Positions 33,858 through 41,158 of a stretch of DNA of 64,000 bases are shown piece after piece. Positions within the stretch are counted from its first letter, which is position 1, and every line of letters starts with the position of its first letter. This stretch comes from Hamadaea flava (GTDB taxonomy: Bacteria > Actinomycetota > Actinomycetes > Mycobacteriales > Micromonosporaceae). The translations under genes and the position numbers were made by a program. Under the pieces are notes generated by a model. The model searched no databases. It was not told the origin of the DNA and saw nothing but the letters and a program-made list of their open reading frames with translations. Location of the stretch: the NCBI RefSeq assembly GCF_024172085.1, contig NZ_JAMZDZ010000001.1, positions 6,572,001 to 6,636,000 of the forward strand, given 5' to 3'.

Positions 33858-34508
33858 CTACGCGTCGGCGGTCTGCGGCTCGGGCTCGGTCTCGACCACG
33901 TCGGCCATCGCCCTGCGGGCGCGGCGCTTGAGCCAGAGCGTGGTGCCGACCCCGATCAGGACCGCCACTGCGAGACCTACCCAGGAAAGGCCCTTCATCC
34001 ACCGCTCGACGACCGCGCCGAGGTGGTAGACCAGCAGGGCGGTGCCGAACGCCCAGACGATCCCGCCGGACGCGTTGGCGACCAGGAACCGCCCGTAGGG
34101 CACCCGCAACGCCCCGGCGAGGGGACCGGCCAGGATGCGCAGCAGGGCGATGAACCGCCCGAAGAAGACCGCCCACACGCCCCAGCGGCCGAACATCTGC
34201 TCCGCCCGAGCCAGGTGTGCCGGGCCGAAGTGCTTGGGGAATCGCCGGCCCACCCGTTCGAGGAGCGGACGGCCGCCGCGGCGGCCGATGGCGTACCCCA
34301 GCGAGTCGCCCACGATCGCGCCGACGGCGGCGGCCAGGCCGACGAGCCAGGGATCGCCGGTGCCGCTCGCGGTCAGCAGGGCCGCGCTGATCAGGGTGAT
34401 CTCCCCGGGCAGCGGGATGCCCATGCTCTCCGCGCCGATGACGAGTCCTACCAGGAGGTAGATGACGAGCGGCGGGAAGGCCGAGAGCCATTCCTGCGCG
34501 TGTTCCAT
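33858..34508 (-). CDS. DedA-family membrane protein
   Basis: A 216-residue polytopic protein of the DedA/SNARE-associated (VTT) superfamily, proposed lipid scramblases or flippases. Characteristic blocks are GESMGIPLPGEITLISAALL (here with AESMG), GDSLGYAIGRRGGRPLLERV, and FFGRFIALLRILAGPLAGAL with the conserved GRF..R arginines. The C-terminus has a hydrophobic segment with a charged tail. It stands alone between helD and a terminator hairpin. Substrate lipid not known. Confidence 0.9.
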   Translation of the reverse strand: MEHAQEWLSAFPPLVIYLLVGLVIGAESMGIPLPGEITLISAALLTASGTGDPWLVGLAAAVGAIVGDSLGYAIGRRGGRPLLERVGRRFPKHFGPAHLARAEQMFGRWGVWAVFFGRFIALLRILAGPLAGALRVPYGRFLVANASGGIVWAFGTALLVYHLGAVVERWMKGLSWVGLAVAVLIGVGTTLWLKRRARRAMADVVETEPEPQTADA

Positions 34509-34559
34509 CTCGGACCTACCTGCGGATCGGGGGACGGGCCTCGACGATAGCCGATAACA

Positions 34560-34592
34560 CGAAACCCCCGCGACAATGTCGCGGGGGTTTCG
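34560..34592. terminator. Strong intrinsic terminator
   Basis: CGAAACCCCCGCGACA (34560-34575) pairs perfectly with TGTCGCGGGGGTTTCG (34577-34592). On the minus strand it stands 17 nt after the stop of the 109-residue gene and ends in T/C-rich sequence. It separates that gene from dedA. Confidence 0.85.
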
Positions 34593-34608
34593 TCAAGAGC
34601 GTGGGCTG

Positions 34609-34938
34609 TCAGGCCTCGCCGAAGACACCGGCCTCGGCGAGCCGCTTCTCGGTGGCGTCCCAGCCGTGGTCCGGGTTCGCCGACTGCAGGGCGGTCAGCT
34701 CGGCGCGGATCTTGGCGCCGTGGCCGGCCGCGGTCAGCACGCGGATCTCCTCGACGAACGCATCCGAGATGGTGCTCAGGTGCGTGGTCTTGCCGTTGGT
34801 GAGGTTCCGCACGTACACGTGCTTGCCCTTGTTCAGCGGGATGAGGTACTTGAACTCACCCAGCACGCTGAGAGCGCCGCCCTTGGCCTCACCGGCCCGG
34901 ACAGACGCGCGCGCGGTCTTCGAGGTACTGCTCGCCAC
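34609..34938 (-). CDS. Conserved-looking protein of unknown function
   Basis: I do not recognise this 109-residue protein. It is small, soluble and basic at the N-terminus (STSKTARASVRAGEAKGG), with a compact core: LGEFKYLIPLNKGKHVYVRN, then LTNGKTTHLSTISDAFVEEI. A helical end AEAGVFGEA closes it. GTG 34938 is preferred because GGGAG stands 7 nt upstream; the frame is open to 35037. Good codon usage, a proper ribosome site and a strong terminator support a real, well expressed gene. Function should not be guessed. Confidence 0.6.
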   Translation of the reverse strand: MASSTSKTARASVRAGEAKGGALSVLGEFKYLIPLNKGKHVYVRNLTNGKTTHLSTISDAFVEEIRVLTAAGHGAKIRAELTALQSANPDHGWDATEKRLAEAGVFGEA

Positions 34939-35258
34939 GGAGTTACTCCCAGATGTCACGAGGTCTTCGGCAAGCCGACCGAGATCGGCTTGTCGGTCTA
35001 AAAGTGGGGCCTCAGTCAGAAAGGCCCGGCACATCATAGCCGCCGCCGTGGCCTTCCCACCAATCGCTGCCTGGTGGTCGCCTGAAGCGGCACATTCTCC
35101 GGACGACTTTGCCGATTCGCTGGCGCCCCGTCCGTCTCACCCGTCATCATGGACCCGTTGTCACCATCAGTTTCAGAACCCAATAAATCGGGCATACCGC
35201 CGTCGTTGGCCGCCAGGTCGTAGGGGAAGACGCACCTGTCGACACCGGGAGGTCGGAA

Positions 35259-35753
35259 GTGCCCACGCGAGGCGTCGTTTACGTCCACTCGACCCCGCTC
35301 GCCGTGTGTGCTCACGTCGAGTGGGCGATAGCTCGTGTCCTGGCCGCCCCGGTAAGTCTGGAATGGACGCTGCAGCCCGTCGACCCCGGGGCGCGGCGCG
35401 CCGAGTGCGGGTGGACCGGGCGTCCCGGCACGGGTGGCGAACTGGCCGCTGAGCTGCGGCAATGGAACATGCTCCGGTTCGAGGTGACCGAGGAGCCCAG
35501 CCCCGGCATGGACGGCGAGCGATACATGCACGTCCCCGGGCGTGGCCTGCACCGCGCCACCATCGGCGCGGCCGGCGATGCCCAGCTCGGCGAGGACCAG
35601 CTGCGCTCGATCATGACCCAGGCGCGTACGCCGGAAGCCCTCTCGCTGGCGCTGGACCGAGCGCTCGGCACCGCCTGGGACGCCGAACTGGAGCCCTACC
35701 GCTGGGCCGGCGACGGGGCCCCGTTCACGCTGCTCACACAGAGGGCGGGCTGA
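35259..35753 (+). CDS. DUF3145 protein
   Basis: A 164-residue actinobacterial protein of the DUF3145 family. Family features are the start TRGVVYVHSTPLAVCAHVEW, the Trp-rich strand SLEWTLQPVDPGARRAECGW, and ELRQWNMLRFEVTEEPSPGM. GTG 35259 has GGGAGG about 8 nt upstream. The role is unknown; the family is confined to actinobacteria. It is followed in the same direction by a GH3 lipoprotein after 60 bp. Confidence 0.85.
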   Translation: MPTRGVVYVHSTPLAVCAHVEWAIARVLAAPVSLEWTLQPVDPGARRAECGWTGRPGTGGELAAELRQWNMLRFEVTEEPSPGMDGERYMHVPGRGLHRATIGAAGDAQLGEDQLRSIMTQARTPEALSLALDRALGTAWDAELEPYRWAGDGAPFTLLTQRAG

Positions 35754-35812
35754 GTCACAAAGTCGGGCGTGCCCGGTGGCGGATCGGCCGAACGTGTGAT
35801 GGGATGCCCGCC

Positions 35813-37468
35813 ATGCGGCGGAATGCAGCAGCGATTCTGATCTTGTGCGCGCTGGCCCTGGCTGCCTGTGGCACGGCCCCGGCGACCCCCGAGAGCTCAC
35901 CCAGTCCGACGACGCTCGCCGGGCAGGTCGCCCGGCTCAGTGACGAAGACCTCGCCGGTCAAGTGCTGATGCCGTACGCGTACGGCCAGGACGCGACGAA
36001 GGTGTCGGCCGGGGCGGCCAAGGCGAACCAGAAGCTGGCCGGCGTCACCACGCCGGCCGAGCTGGTGACGAAGCTGCGCCTCGGCGGAGTGATCCTGGTC
36101 GGCTTCGAGGCCGGGGATCCCACCGCGCAGGACACCGCCAACATCGACGATCCGGCGCAGGTCCGGAAGTTCACGGCGGGGTTGCAGGCCGCGGCGGCGA
36201 AGCTGCCCGCCGGGACGCCGCTGCTCATCGGCACGGATCAGGAGTACGGCGTGGTCACCCGGGTCAAGTCCGGCGTCACGCTGCTGCCGAGCGCGATGGC
36301 GCTGGGTGCGGCGAACCAGCCGGAGCTGACCGAGGCGGCGTGGCGTACGGCCGGAACCGAGCTGGCCGCGATGGGGATCAACGTCGACTTCGCGCCGGAC
36401 GCGGACGTGCAGGGCGCGTCCTCGGTCATCGGCTCCAGGTCCTTCGGGTCCGACTCCAAGCTGGTCGCCGAGCAGGCCGCCGCCGCCGTTCGCGGGCTCC
36501 AGGCCGCCGGGGTGGCCGCGACCCTCAAGCACTTCCCCGGGCACGGCCGCCCGGCGGCGGACAGCCACGGCGACCTGCCGCAGCTCCAGCAGACCCGGCA
36601 GGAGCTGACCGAGATCGACCTGCCGCCGTTCCAGGCCGGCATCGCGGCCGGCGTCCAGCTGGTCATGTCCGGTCATCTCGACGTGCGCTCGATCGACCCG
36701 GGGATGCCCGCGAGCTTCTCGGCCAAGGTGCTGGAGGGCGTACTGCGGCAGCAGCTCGGCTTCGACGGCGTGGTGGTCACCGACGCGCTGAACATGGCCC
36801 CGGCCGAGCGCTGGCCCGCCGGGGAGGCCGCAGTCCGGGCCCTCCAGGCCGGCAACGACCTGCTGCTCATGCCGCCCGACCCCGTGGCCGCGTACAACGG
36901 GATCTTGACGGCCTTGAAGAACGGCAAGCTGTCGCGGGACCGCCTGCGCGCCTCGGTGACCCGCATCCTCACCCTCAAGCGCGCCGTGACCGACGACGAC
37001 CAGCCGGGCCTGGACGTGCTCGCGGGCCAGGCGCACCAGAGCGCGGTGGCGGCGGCCGCGAGCGCCGCGGTGACCCAGCTGCGCGGCGCGTGTGGCGCGC
37101 CGCTGGTCACGGGCGCGGTCAGCGTGACGGCGGCGAAGGGCCGCGACGCCAGTCGGGATCGTCTGGTGAAGGCCCTGCAAGCCCAAGGGGTACGCGTAGA
37201 GCAGAGCACGCCGCCGGCGGATGCGAAGGTGGTGCACCTCGTCGGCTACGGCGACACGGCCGGGGATCTGAATCCGAAGGCGACGATCACGGTCGCCATG
37301 GACACGCCGTACGTGCTGACGAAGTCGGCGTCCCCGGTGCTGCTGGCGACCTACTCGTCCAGCCCGTTGTCGCTGGAGGCGCTGGCGAAGGTGCTCGCGG
37401 GGAAGGCGAAAGCGGAAGGCCGCTCACCGGTCGCGGTGAACGGCCTTCCGAAGAGTTCCTGCAGCTGA
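35813..37468 (+). CDS. GH3 lipoprotein (beta-N-acetylhexosaminidase, NagZ-like)
   Basis: A 551-residue surface lipoprotein. The signal MRRNAAAILILCALALAACG has a lipobox LAAC at Cys19. The GH3 catalytic barrel has LIGTDQEYG, the NagZ-type motif KHFPGHGRPAADSHGDLP with the catalytic His/Asp pair, and VVVTDALNM holding the nucleophile Asp. A second alpha/beta domain follows, as in two-domain GH3 enzymes. It likely trims GlcNAc from muropeptides outside the membrane. ATG 35804 is an alternative start. A perfect-looking hairpin is embedded near the 3' end. Confidence 0.87.
   Translation: MRRNAAAILILCALALAACGTAPATPESSPSPTTLAGQVARLSDEDLAGQVLMPYAYGQDATKVSAGAAKANQKLAGVTTPAELVTKLRLGGVILVGFEAGDPTAQDTANIDDPAQVRKFTAGLQAAAAKLPAGTPLLIGTDQEYGVVTRVKSGVTLLPSAMALGAANQPELTEAAWRTAGTELAAMGINVDFAPDADVQGASSVIGSRSFGSDSKLVAEQAAAAVRGLQAAGVAATLKHFPGHGRPAADSHGDLPQLQQTRQELTEIDLPPFQAGIAAGVQLVMSGHLDVRSIDPGMPASFSAKVLEGVLRQQLGFDGVVVTDALNMAPAERWPAGEAAVRALQAGNDLLLMPPDPVAAYNGILTALKNGKLSRDRLRASVTRILTLKRAVTDDDQPGLDVLAGQAHQSAVAAAASAAVTQLRGACGAPLVTGAVSVTAAKGRDASRDRLVKALQAQGVRVEQSTPPADAKVVHLVGYGDTAGDLNPKATITVAMDTPYVLTKSASPVLLATYSSSPLSLEALAKVLAGKAKAEGRSPVAVNGLPKSSCS
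37414..37449. terminator. Terminator-like hairpin inside the 3' end of the GH3 gene
   Basis: Arms GGAAGGCCGCTCACCG (37414-37429) and CGGTGAACGGCCTTCC (37434-37449) pair with one mismatch around GTCG. The stem ends 19 nt before the GH3 stop. fabF ends 37 bp away on the other strand, so the element may serve both genes. Confidence 0.55.
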
Positions 37469-37485
37469 ACCCGATCCCAACGCGT

Positions 37486-38712
37486 CTACGCGCGCGTGAA
37501 GATCAGCGCCACGTTGTGGCCGCCGAAGCCGAACGAGTTGTTCAGCGCCGCCGGGATGTCCAGCGACCGCGGCTTGTGGGCGGCGACCTCGAGCGTGAGG
37601 CCGTCGTCCGGGTCGTCGAGGTTGATCGTCGGCGGGATGATCGACTCGCGTACGGCCAGGATCGTCGCGATGGTCTCCACCGCGCCGGCCGCGCCGAGCA
37701 GGTGACCGGTCATCGACTTGGTGGCGGTCAGCACGGGGTGATCGCCGATGATCCGGCGGATGCCCACGATCTCCGCCATGTCGCCCACCGGGGTGGACGT
37801 GGCGTGCGCGTTGACGTGCTTGACCTCACTCGGGTCGAGGTCGGCGCTGCGGAGCGCCGCACGGATGGCCCGGGCGCCGCCCTCGCTCTCCGGGTGCGGC
37901 TGGACGATGTCGAAGCCGTCCGAGGTGAGCCCGGCCCCGGCGAGTACGGCGTGCACCCGCGCGCCGCGCGCGGCGGCGTGCTCGGCCGACTCCAGGACCA
38001 CGATGCCCGCGCCCTCACCGAGGACGAAGCCGTCCCGGGCCTTGTCCCACGGGCGGGACGCGCGCTCGGGATCGTCGTTGCGGGTCGACATGGCCCGCAT
38101 CGAGGCGAACCCGGCGATCGGCAGCGGGTGGATGACCGCCTCGGTGCCGCCGGCGATGACGACGTCGGCCCGGCCGGAGCGGATGATGTCCAGGCCCCAG
38201 GCGATCGCCTCGGCCCCGGTCGCACAGGCGCTCGTCGGCGCGTGTACGCCGGCCTTCGCCCTGTACTCCAGGCCGACGTAGGCGGCGGGACCGTTGGGCA
38301 TCAGCATCGGGACCGTGTGCGGGCTGACCCGCCGCGGACCGGACGCCTCCAGGATGTCGTCCTGGGCCAGCAGGGTCTGTGCCCCGCCGATGCCGGAGCC
38401 GACCACCACTGCCAGCCGCTCGGGGTCCAGCCCCGAATCGCCCAGCCCGGAGTCCTTCCAGGCCTGGTCGGCGGCGATCAACGCGAGCGCCTCCGACCGG
38501 TCCAGCCGGCGCATGCGGACCCGGTCGAGCACCTCCGAGGGGTCGACGGCAACCTTCGCCGCGATCCGCACGGGCAGCTGCTCGGCCCAGTCGTCGGTCA
38601 GCGCGCTGACCCCGGACTTGCCGGCGAGCATGGCGTCCCAGGTGGTGGCCACGTCCCCGCCGAGCGGGGACGTGACACCGAGCCCGGTGACGACTACGTC
38701 ACGACGAGACAA
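37486..38712 (-). CDS. fabF: 3-oxoacyl-ACP synthase II (FabF)
   Basis: A 408-residue elongating condensing enzyme of type II fatty-acid synthesis. The catalytic triad is present: Cys in PTSACATGAEA, His in NAHATSTPVGD, and His in KSMTGHLLGAAGA. The N-terminus RRDVVVTGLGVTSPLGGD is typical. It is the last gene of fabD-fabH-acpP-fabF, 8 nt after acpP. It extends acyl-ACP with malonyl-ACP. Convergent with the GH3 gene. Confidence 0.95.
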   Translation of the reverse strand: MSRRDVVVTGLGVTSPLGGDVATTWDAMLAGKSGVSALTDDWAEQLPVRIAAKVAVDPSEVLDRVRMRRLDRSEALALIAADQAWKDSGLGDSGLDPERLAVVVGSGIGGAQTLLAQDDILEASGPRRVSPHTVPMLMPNGPAAYVGLEYRAKAGVHAPTSACATGAEAIAWGLDIIRSGRADVVIAGGTEAVIHPLPIAGFASMRAMSTRNDDPERASRPWDKARDGFVLGEGAGIVVLESAEHAAARGARVHAVLAGAGLTSDGFDIVQPHPESEGGARAIRAALRSADLDPSEVKHVNAHATSTPVGDMAEIVGIRRIIGDHPVLTATKSMTGHLLGAAGAVETIATILAVRESIIPPTINLDDPDDGLTLEVAAHKPRSLDIPAALNNSFGFGGHNVALIFTRA

Positions 38713-38720
38713 GGGGAAGA

Positions 38721-38957
38721 TCAGCCCTTCAGGATGTAGGCGACGGCGTCGCCGACGGTCTTGAGGTTCTGCACCTCGTCGTCCGGGATCTTCACGCCGA
38801 ACTTCTCCTCGGCCGCGACGACGACCTCGACCATCGACAGCGAGTCGACGTCCAGGTCCTCGGTGAACGACTTCTCCTCCGAGACGTCGTCGGGGTTCAC
38901 CCCGGCGACCTCTTCGAGGATCTCGGCGAGGCCGGAGGTGATCTCTTCGCGGGTCAT
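38721..38957 (-). CDS. acpP: Acyl carrier protein
   Basis: A 78-residue acidic carrier protein of primary fatty-acid synthesis. The phosphopantetheine Ser lies in DLDVDSLSMVEVV, preceded by SFTEDL, and the end KTVGDAVAYILKG is standard. ATG 38957 has GAAGGGAAG upstream. Its place between fabH and fabF matches the streptomycete fabDHCF operon. It carries the growing acyl chain between the neighbouring enzymes. Confidence 0.95.
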   Translation of the reverse strand: MTREEITSGLAEILEEVAGVNPDDVSEEKSFTEDLDVDSLSMVEVVVAAEEKFGVKIPDDEVQNLKTVGDAVAYILKG

Positions 38958-39022
38958 GTTCTTCCCTTCATGGTTGGTTCGCTGTGCCGCTGATGGATTC
39001 AGGGACGCAGTAGGAGGACTGG

Positions 39023-39958
39023 TCAGGGGCAGCGTACGACCTGACCGGCGTAGGTCAGGCCACCGCCGAAGCCGATCAGCAGCACGGGGCTGCCGGACTT
39101 CACCTCGCCGCGCTCGACCATCTTGGACAGGGCGAGCGGGATGCTCGCCGCCGACGTGTTGCCGGACTCCACGATGTCGCGCGCGATGATCGCGTTGACC
39201 ACGCCGACCTTGCGCGCCACCGGTTCGATGATGCGCAGGTTCGCCTGGTGGGGGACGAAGGCGGCGATGTCGGCGGGGTCGTACCCGGCCTTCTCGCACA
39301 CCTCGCGGGCCAGCGGCGGGATCGCCGTCGTGGCCCACCGGAAGACGGTCTGGCCGTCCTGCTGGATGTAGGGCCGCCAGGTCTCGATGCGGATCGCCTC
39401 GCTGGGCGCCGAGCCCCAGACGACCGGGCTGATGCCGGGCTCCTCGCCGTCGGCGGTCTTGCTGACCACTGCCGCACCCGCGCCGTCACCGAAGATGACG
39501 GCGGTCGAGCGGTCGGTCCAGTCGGTGATCTCGGAGAGCTTCTCGACGCCGACGACGATGGCGTGGGTCGCCGCACCGGCGTTGATCGCCTGGTCGGCCA
39601 GCGCGAGGGCGTACGAGAAACCTGAGCACGCGGTGTTGACGTCGAACGCCGCCGGGGTGCCCAGGCCCAGCTTCATCGCGATCCGGCAGGCCACGTTGGG
39701 GCTGCGGTCGGCCGATGAACAGGTGGCGACGATGACGAGGTCGATGTCGGAGGTGGCCAGCCCGCTGGCGGCCAGTGCCTTCTCGGCGGCGGCCGACCCC
39801 ATGTCGGCGACGGTCTCGGTGTCGGCGATGCGCCGCTCCTTGATCCCGACCCGGGACTGGATCCACTCGTCGTTGGTGTCGACCATCTGAGCGAGGTCGT
39901 CGTTGGTCAGCACCCGCGCGGGCTGGTAGTGGCCGAGCGAAGCTATCTTGCTCCCCAT
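39023..39958 (-). CDS. fabH: 3-oxoacyl-ACP synthase III (FabH)
   Basis: A 311-residue initiating condensing enzyme (acyl-CoA plus malonyl-ACP). The catalytic Cys is in NTACSGFSYAL, His in VPHQANLRIIEP, and Asn in SGNTSAASIPLAL. The start ATG 39958 overlaps the stop of a 21-codon mini-ORF (TGATG). The first codons, MGSK, repeat the start of both upstream mini-ORFs (MGSN), because the gene's 5' end took part in a 65-bp tandem duplication. In actinomycetes FabH usually accepts branched starters. Confidence 0.95.
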   Translation of the reverse strand: MGSKIASLGHYQPARVLTNDDLAQMVDTNDEWIQSRVGIKERRIADTETVADMGSAAAEKALAASGLATSDIDLVIVATCSSADRSPNVACRIAMKLGLGTPAAFDVNTACSGFSYALALADQAINAGAATHAIVVGVEKLSEITDWTDRSTAVIFGDGAGAAVVSKTADGEEPGISPVVWGSAPSEAIRIETWRPYIQQDGQTVFRWATTAIPPLAREVCEKAGYDPADIAAFVPHQANLRIIEPVARKVGVVNAIIARDIVESGNTSAASIPLALSKMVERGEVKSGSPVLLIGFGGGLTYAGQVVRCP

Positions 39959-40085
39959 CAGGCGCAGACTCCTTCAATAGCGGGGCTGCCGCCGTCGCGG
40001 TGGATAAGACCGTTGCTCCCCATCAGGCGGAGACTCCTTCAATAGCGGGGCTGCCGCCGTCGCGGTGGATAAGACCGTTGCTGCC
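39956..40085. repeat. 65-bp tandem duplication between fabD and fabH
   Basis: Copy 1 is 39956-40020 and copy 2 is 40021-40085. They differ at only two positions that I see. The first about 20 bp of a third copy (from 40086) is the end of fabD. Each unit carries GAAGGAGT, a stop-start TGATG and the first codons of fabH, so the duplication is in phase with the coupling signal. Confidence 0.9.
39958..40023 (-). CDS. 21-residue mini-ORF 2 before fabH
   Basis: ATG at 40023 overlaps the stop of mini-ORF 1 (TGATG), and its own TGA overlaps the fabH ATG. The peptide begins MGSNGLIHRDGG and ends AIEGVCA. It is a product of the 65-bp duplication. GAAGGAG lies 10 nt before each start, so ribosomes could pass along by termination-reinitiation. 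It may have no function beyond coupling. Confidence 0.4.
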   Translation of the reverse strand: MGSNGLIHRDGGSPAIEGVCA

Positions 40086-40088
40086 CAT
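40023..40088 (-). CDS. 21-residue mini-ORF 1 after fabD
   Basis: ATG at 40088 overlaps the fabD stop (TGATG), and its stop overlaps the start of mini-ORF 2. The peptide, MGSNGLIHRDGG through AIEGVSA, differs from mini-ORF 2 by one Ser/Cys change. The chain fabD, mini 1, mini 2, fabH is linked throughout by 1-nt stop-start overlaps. Confidence 0.4.
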   Translation of the reverse strand: MGSNGLIHRDGGSPAIEGVSA

Positions 40089-41020
40089 CAGGCGATGACT
40101 CCTTCGGCGGTGGCGCCGTGGCGCTCGATGAGGTCGCGGGCGGCCGCCAGGTCGTCCGGGGTGTTCAGGGTGACGATCTCCAGGCCCTTGACAGCCCGTT
40201 TTACCAGGCCGGCCAGCGTACCGGCCGGGGGAAGCTCCAGGACTCCCGTCACGCCCAGCTCGGCGAGCCGCGCCATGACGAGGTCCCACCGGACGGGCGC
40301 GGTGACCTGCTGGACGAGCCGCGAAAGCAGCTCCGTCCCCGAGCTTACGGCGGCGCCGTCGGCGTTCTGCAGCAGCGTACGCGTCGGGTCGCTCGGCGTG
40401 ATCTTCCCGGCGAACTCGGTCAGCACCGCCTCGGCCGGAGCCATGTACGGCGTGTGGAACGCCCCGGCGACCTGCAGCTTGATGACCCGGGCCTTCGTCG
40501 GGGGCTGCTCGGCGAGCTTGTCGACGCCGTCCAGGGAACCCGCGGCGACGATCTGCCCGGCCCCGTTGCGGTTGGCCGGGTACAGCCCGTTCGCGGCGAT
40601 CGCGGCGAGTACCTCAGCCTCGTCGCCGCCGAGGACGGCGGCCATACCGGTGGGCTCCAGGGCGCAGGCGGCGGCCATCTCCTGACCGCGTACGCCCGCC
40701 AGAGCGATCGCGTCGGCCGGTGTGAGCGCGCCCGCGACGGCGGCGGCGCCCAGCTCGCCGACGCTGTGCCCGGCCACCACGGCGGCGGGCGGCAGCGGGA
40801 GCTGAGCGGCGGCGACCAGGGCGGCCGCGGTCAGCAGTGGCTGGGTCTTCGCGGTGTCCTTGATCTCCTCCGCGTCGGCGTCGGTGCCGAGGTGGACGAG
40901 ATCCACGCCGGTCAGCGCCGACCACTGGCGAAGCTGGTCGGAGACGCCGTCGACGGCGAGCCACGGGGTCAGGAAGCCGGGTTTCTGGGCACCCTGGCCC
41001 GGAGAGAGTACGGCGAGCAC
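40088..41020 (-). CDS. fabD: Malonyl-CoA:ACP transacylase (FabD)
   Basis: A 310-residue acyltransferase that loads malonyl groups on ACP. LSPGQGAQKPG opens the domain, the nucleophile Ser lies in VAGHSVGELGAAA, and the second catalytic His is in VAGAFHTPYM. GTG 41020 is preferred over the longer frame to 41104 because the domain starts at once and GGTGG lies upstream. It is the first gene of fabDH-acpP-fabF, with fasR just upstream. Its 3' end provides the template end of the 65-bp tandem duplication. Confidence 0.94.
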   Translation of the reverse strand: MLAVLSPGQGAQKPGFLTPWLAVDGVSDQLRQWSALTGVDLVHLGTDADAEEIKDTAKTQPLLTAAALVAAAQLPLPPAAVVAGHSVGELGAAAVAGALTPADAIALAGVRGQEMAAACALEPTGMAAVLGGDEAEVLAAIAANGLYPANRNGAGQIVAAGSLDGVDKLAEQPPTKARVIKLQVAGAFHTPYMAPAEAVLTEFAGKITPSDPTRTLLQNADGAAVSSGTELLSRLVQQVTAPVRWDLVMARLAELGVTGVLELPPAGTLAGLVKRAVKGLEIVTLNTPDDLAAARDLIERHGATAEGVIA

Positions 41021-41086
41021 TAATCCACCCTGCGGGATCGGCCGTAAGCTAGCCGTTGTCGCTCGCCACCAAATCCGCCTACCGCG

Positions 41087-41105
41087 TTTGTAGGGTCTCC
41101 ACAAA
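41087..41105. promoter_or_regulatory. Candidate FasR operator upstream of fabD
   Basis: TTTGT-N9-ACAAA (41087-41091 and 41101-41105) is an inverted repeat in the 138-bp fasR-fabD gap, about 67 bp upstream of the fabD start. FasR is known to activate this operon; assigning the protein to this dyad is inference. Confidence 0.45.
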
Positions 41106-41158
41106 GATTGACGTGCGATGTCGCCGCTGTGTCTGATCCGTGAATCCTCATGAGCTGT

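Noticed and set aside
33646-34491. N-terminal extension of the helD frame
   Set aside because: It would overlap dedA on the same strand out of frame. ATG 33645 has a strong ribosome site and the HelD coiled coil begins there.
36340-38739. A 799-codon open frame on the plus strand
   Set aside because: Out of frame with the GH3 gene and antisense to fabF; composition is typical of a third-position GC shadow.
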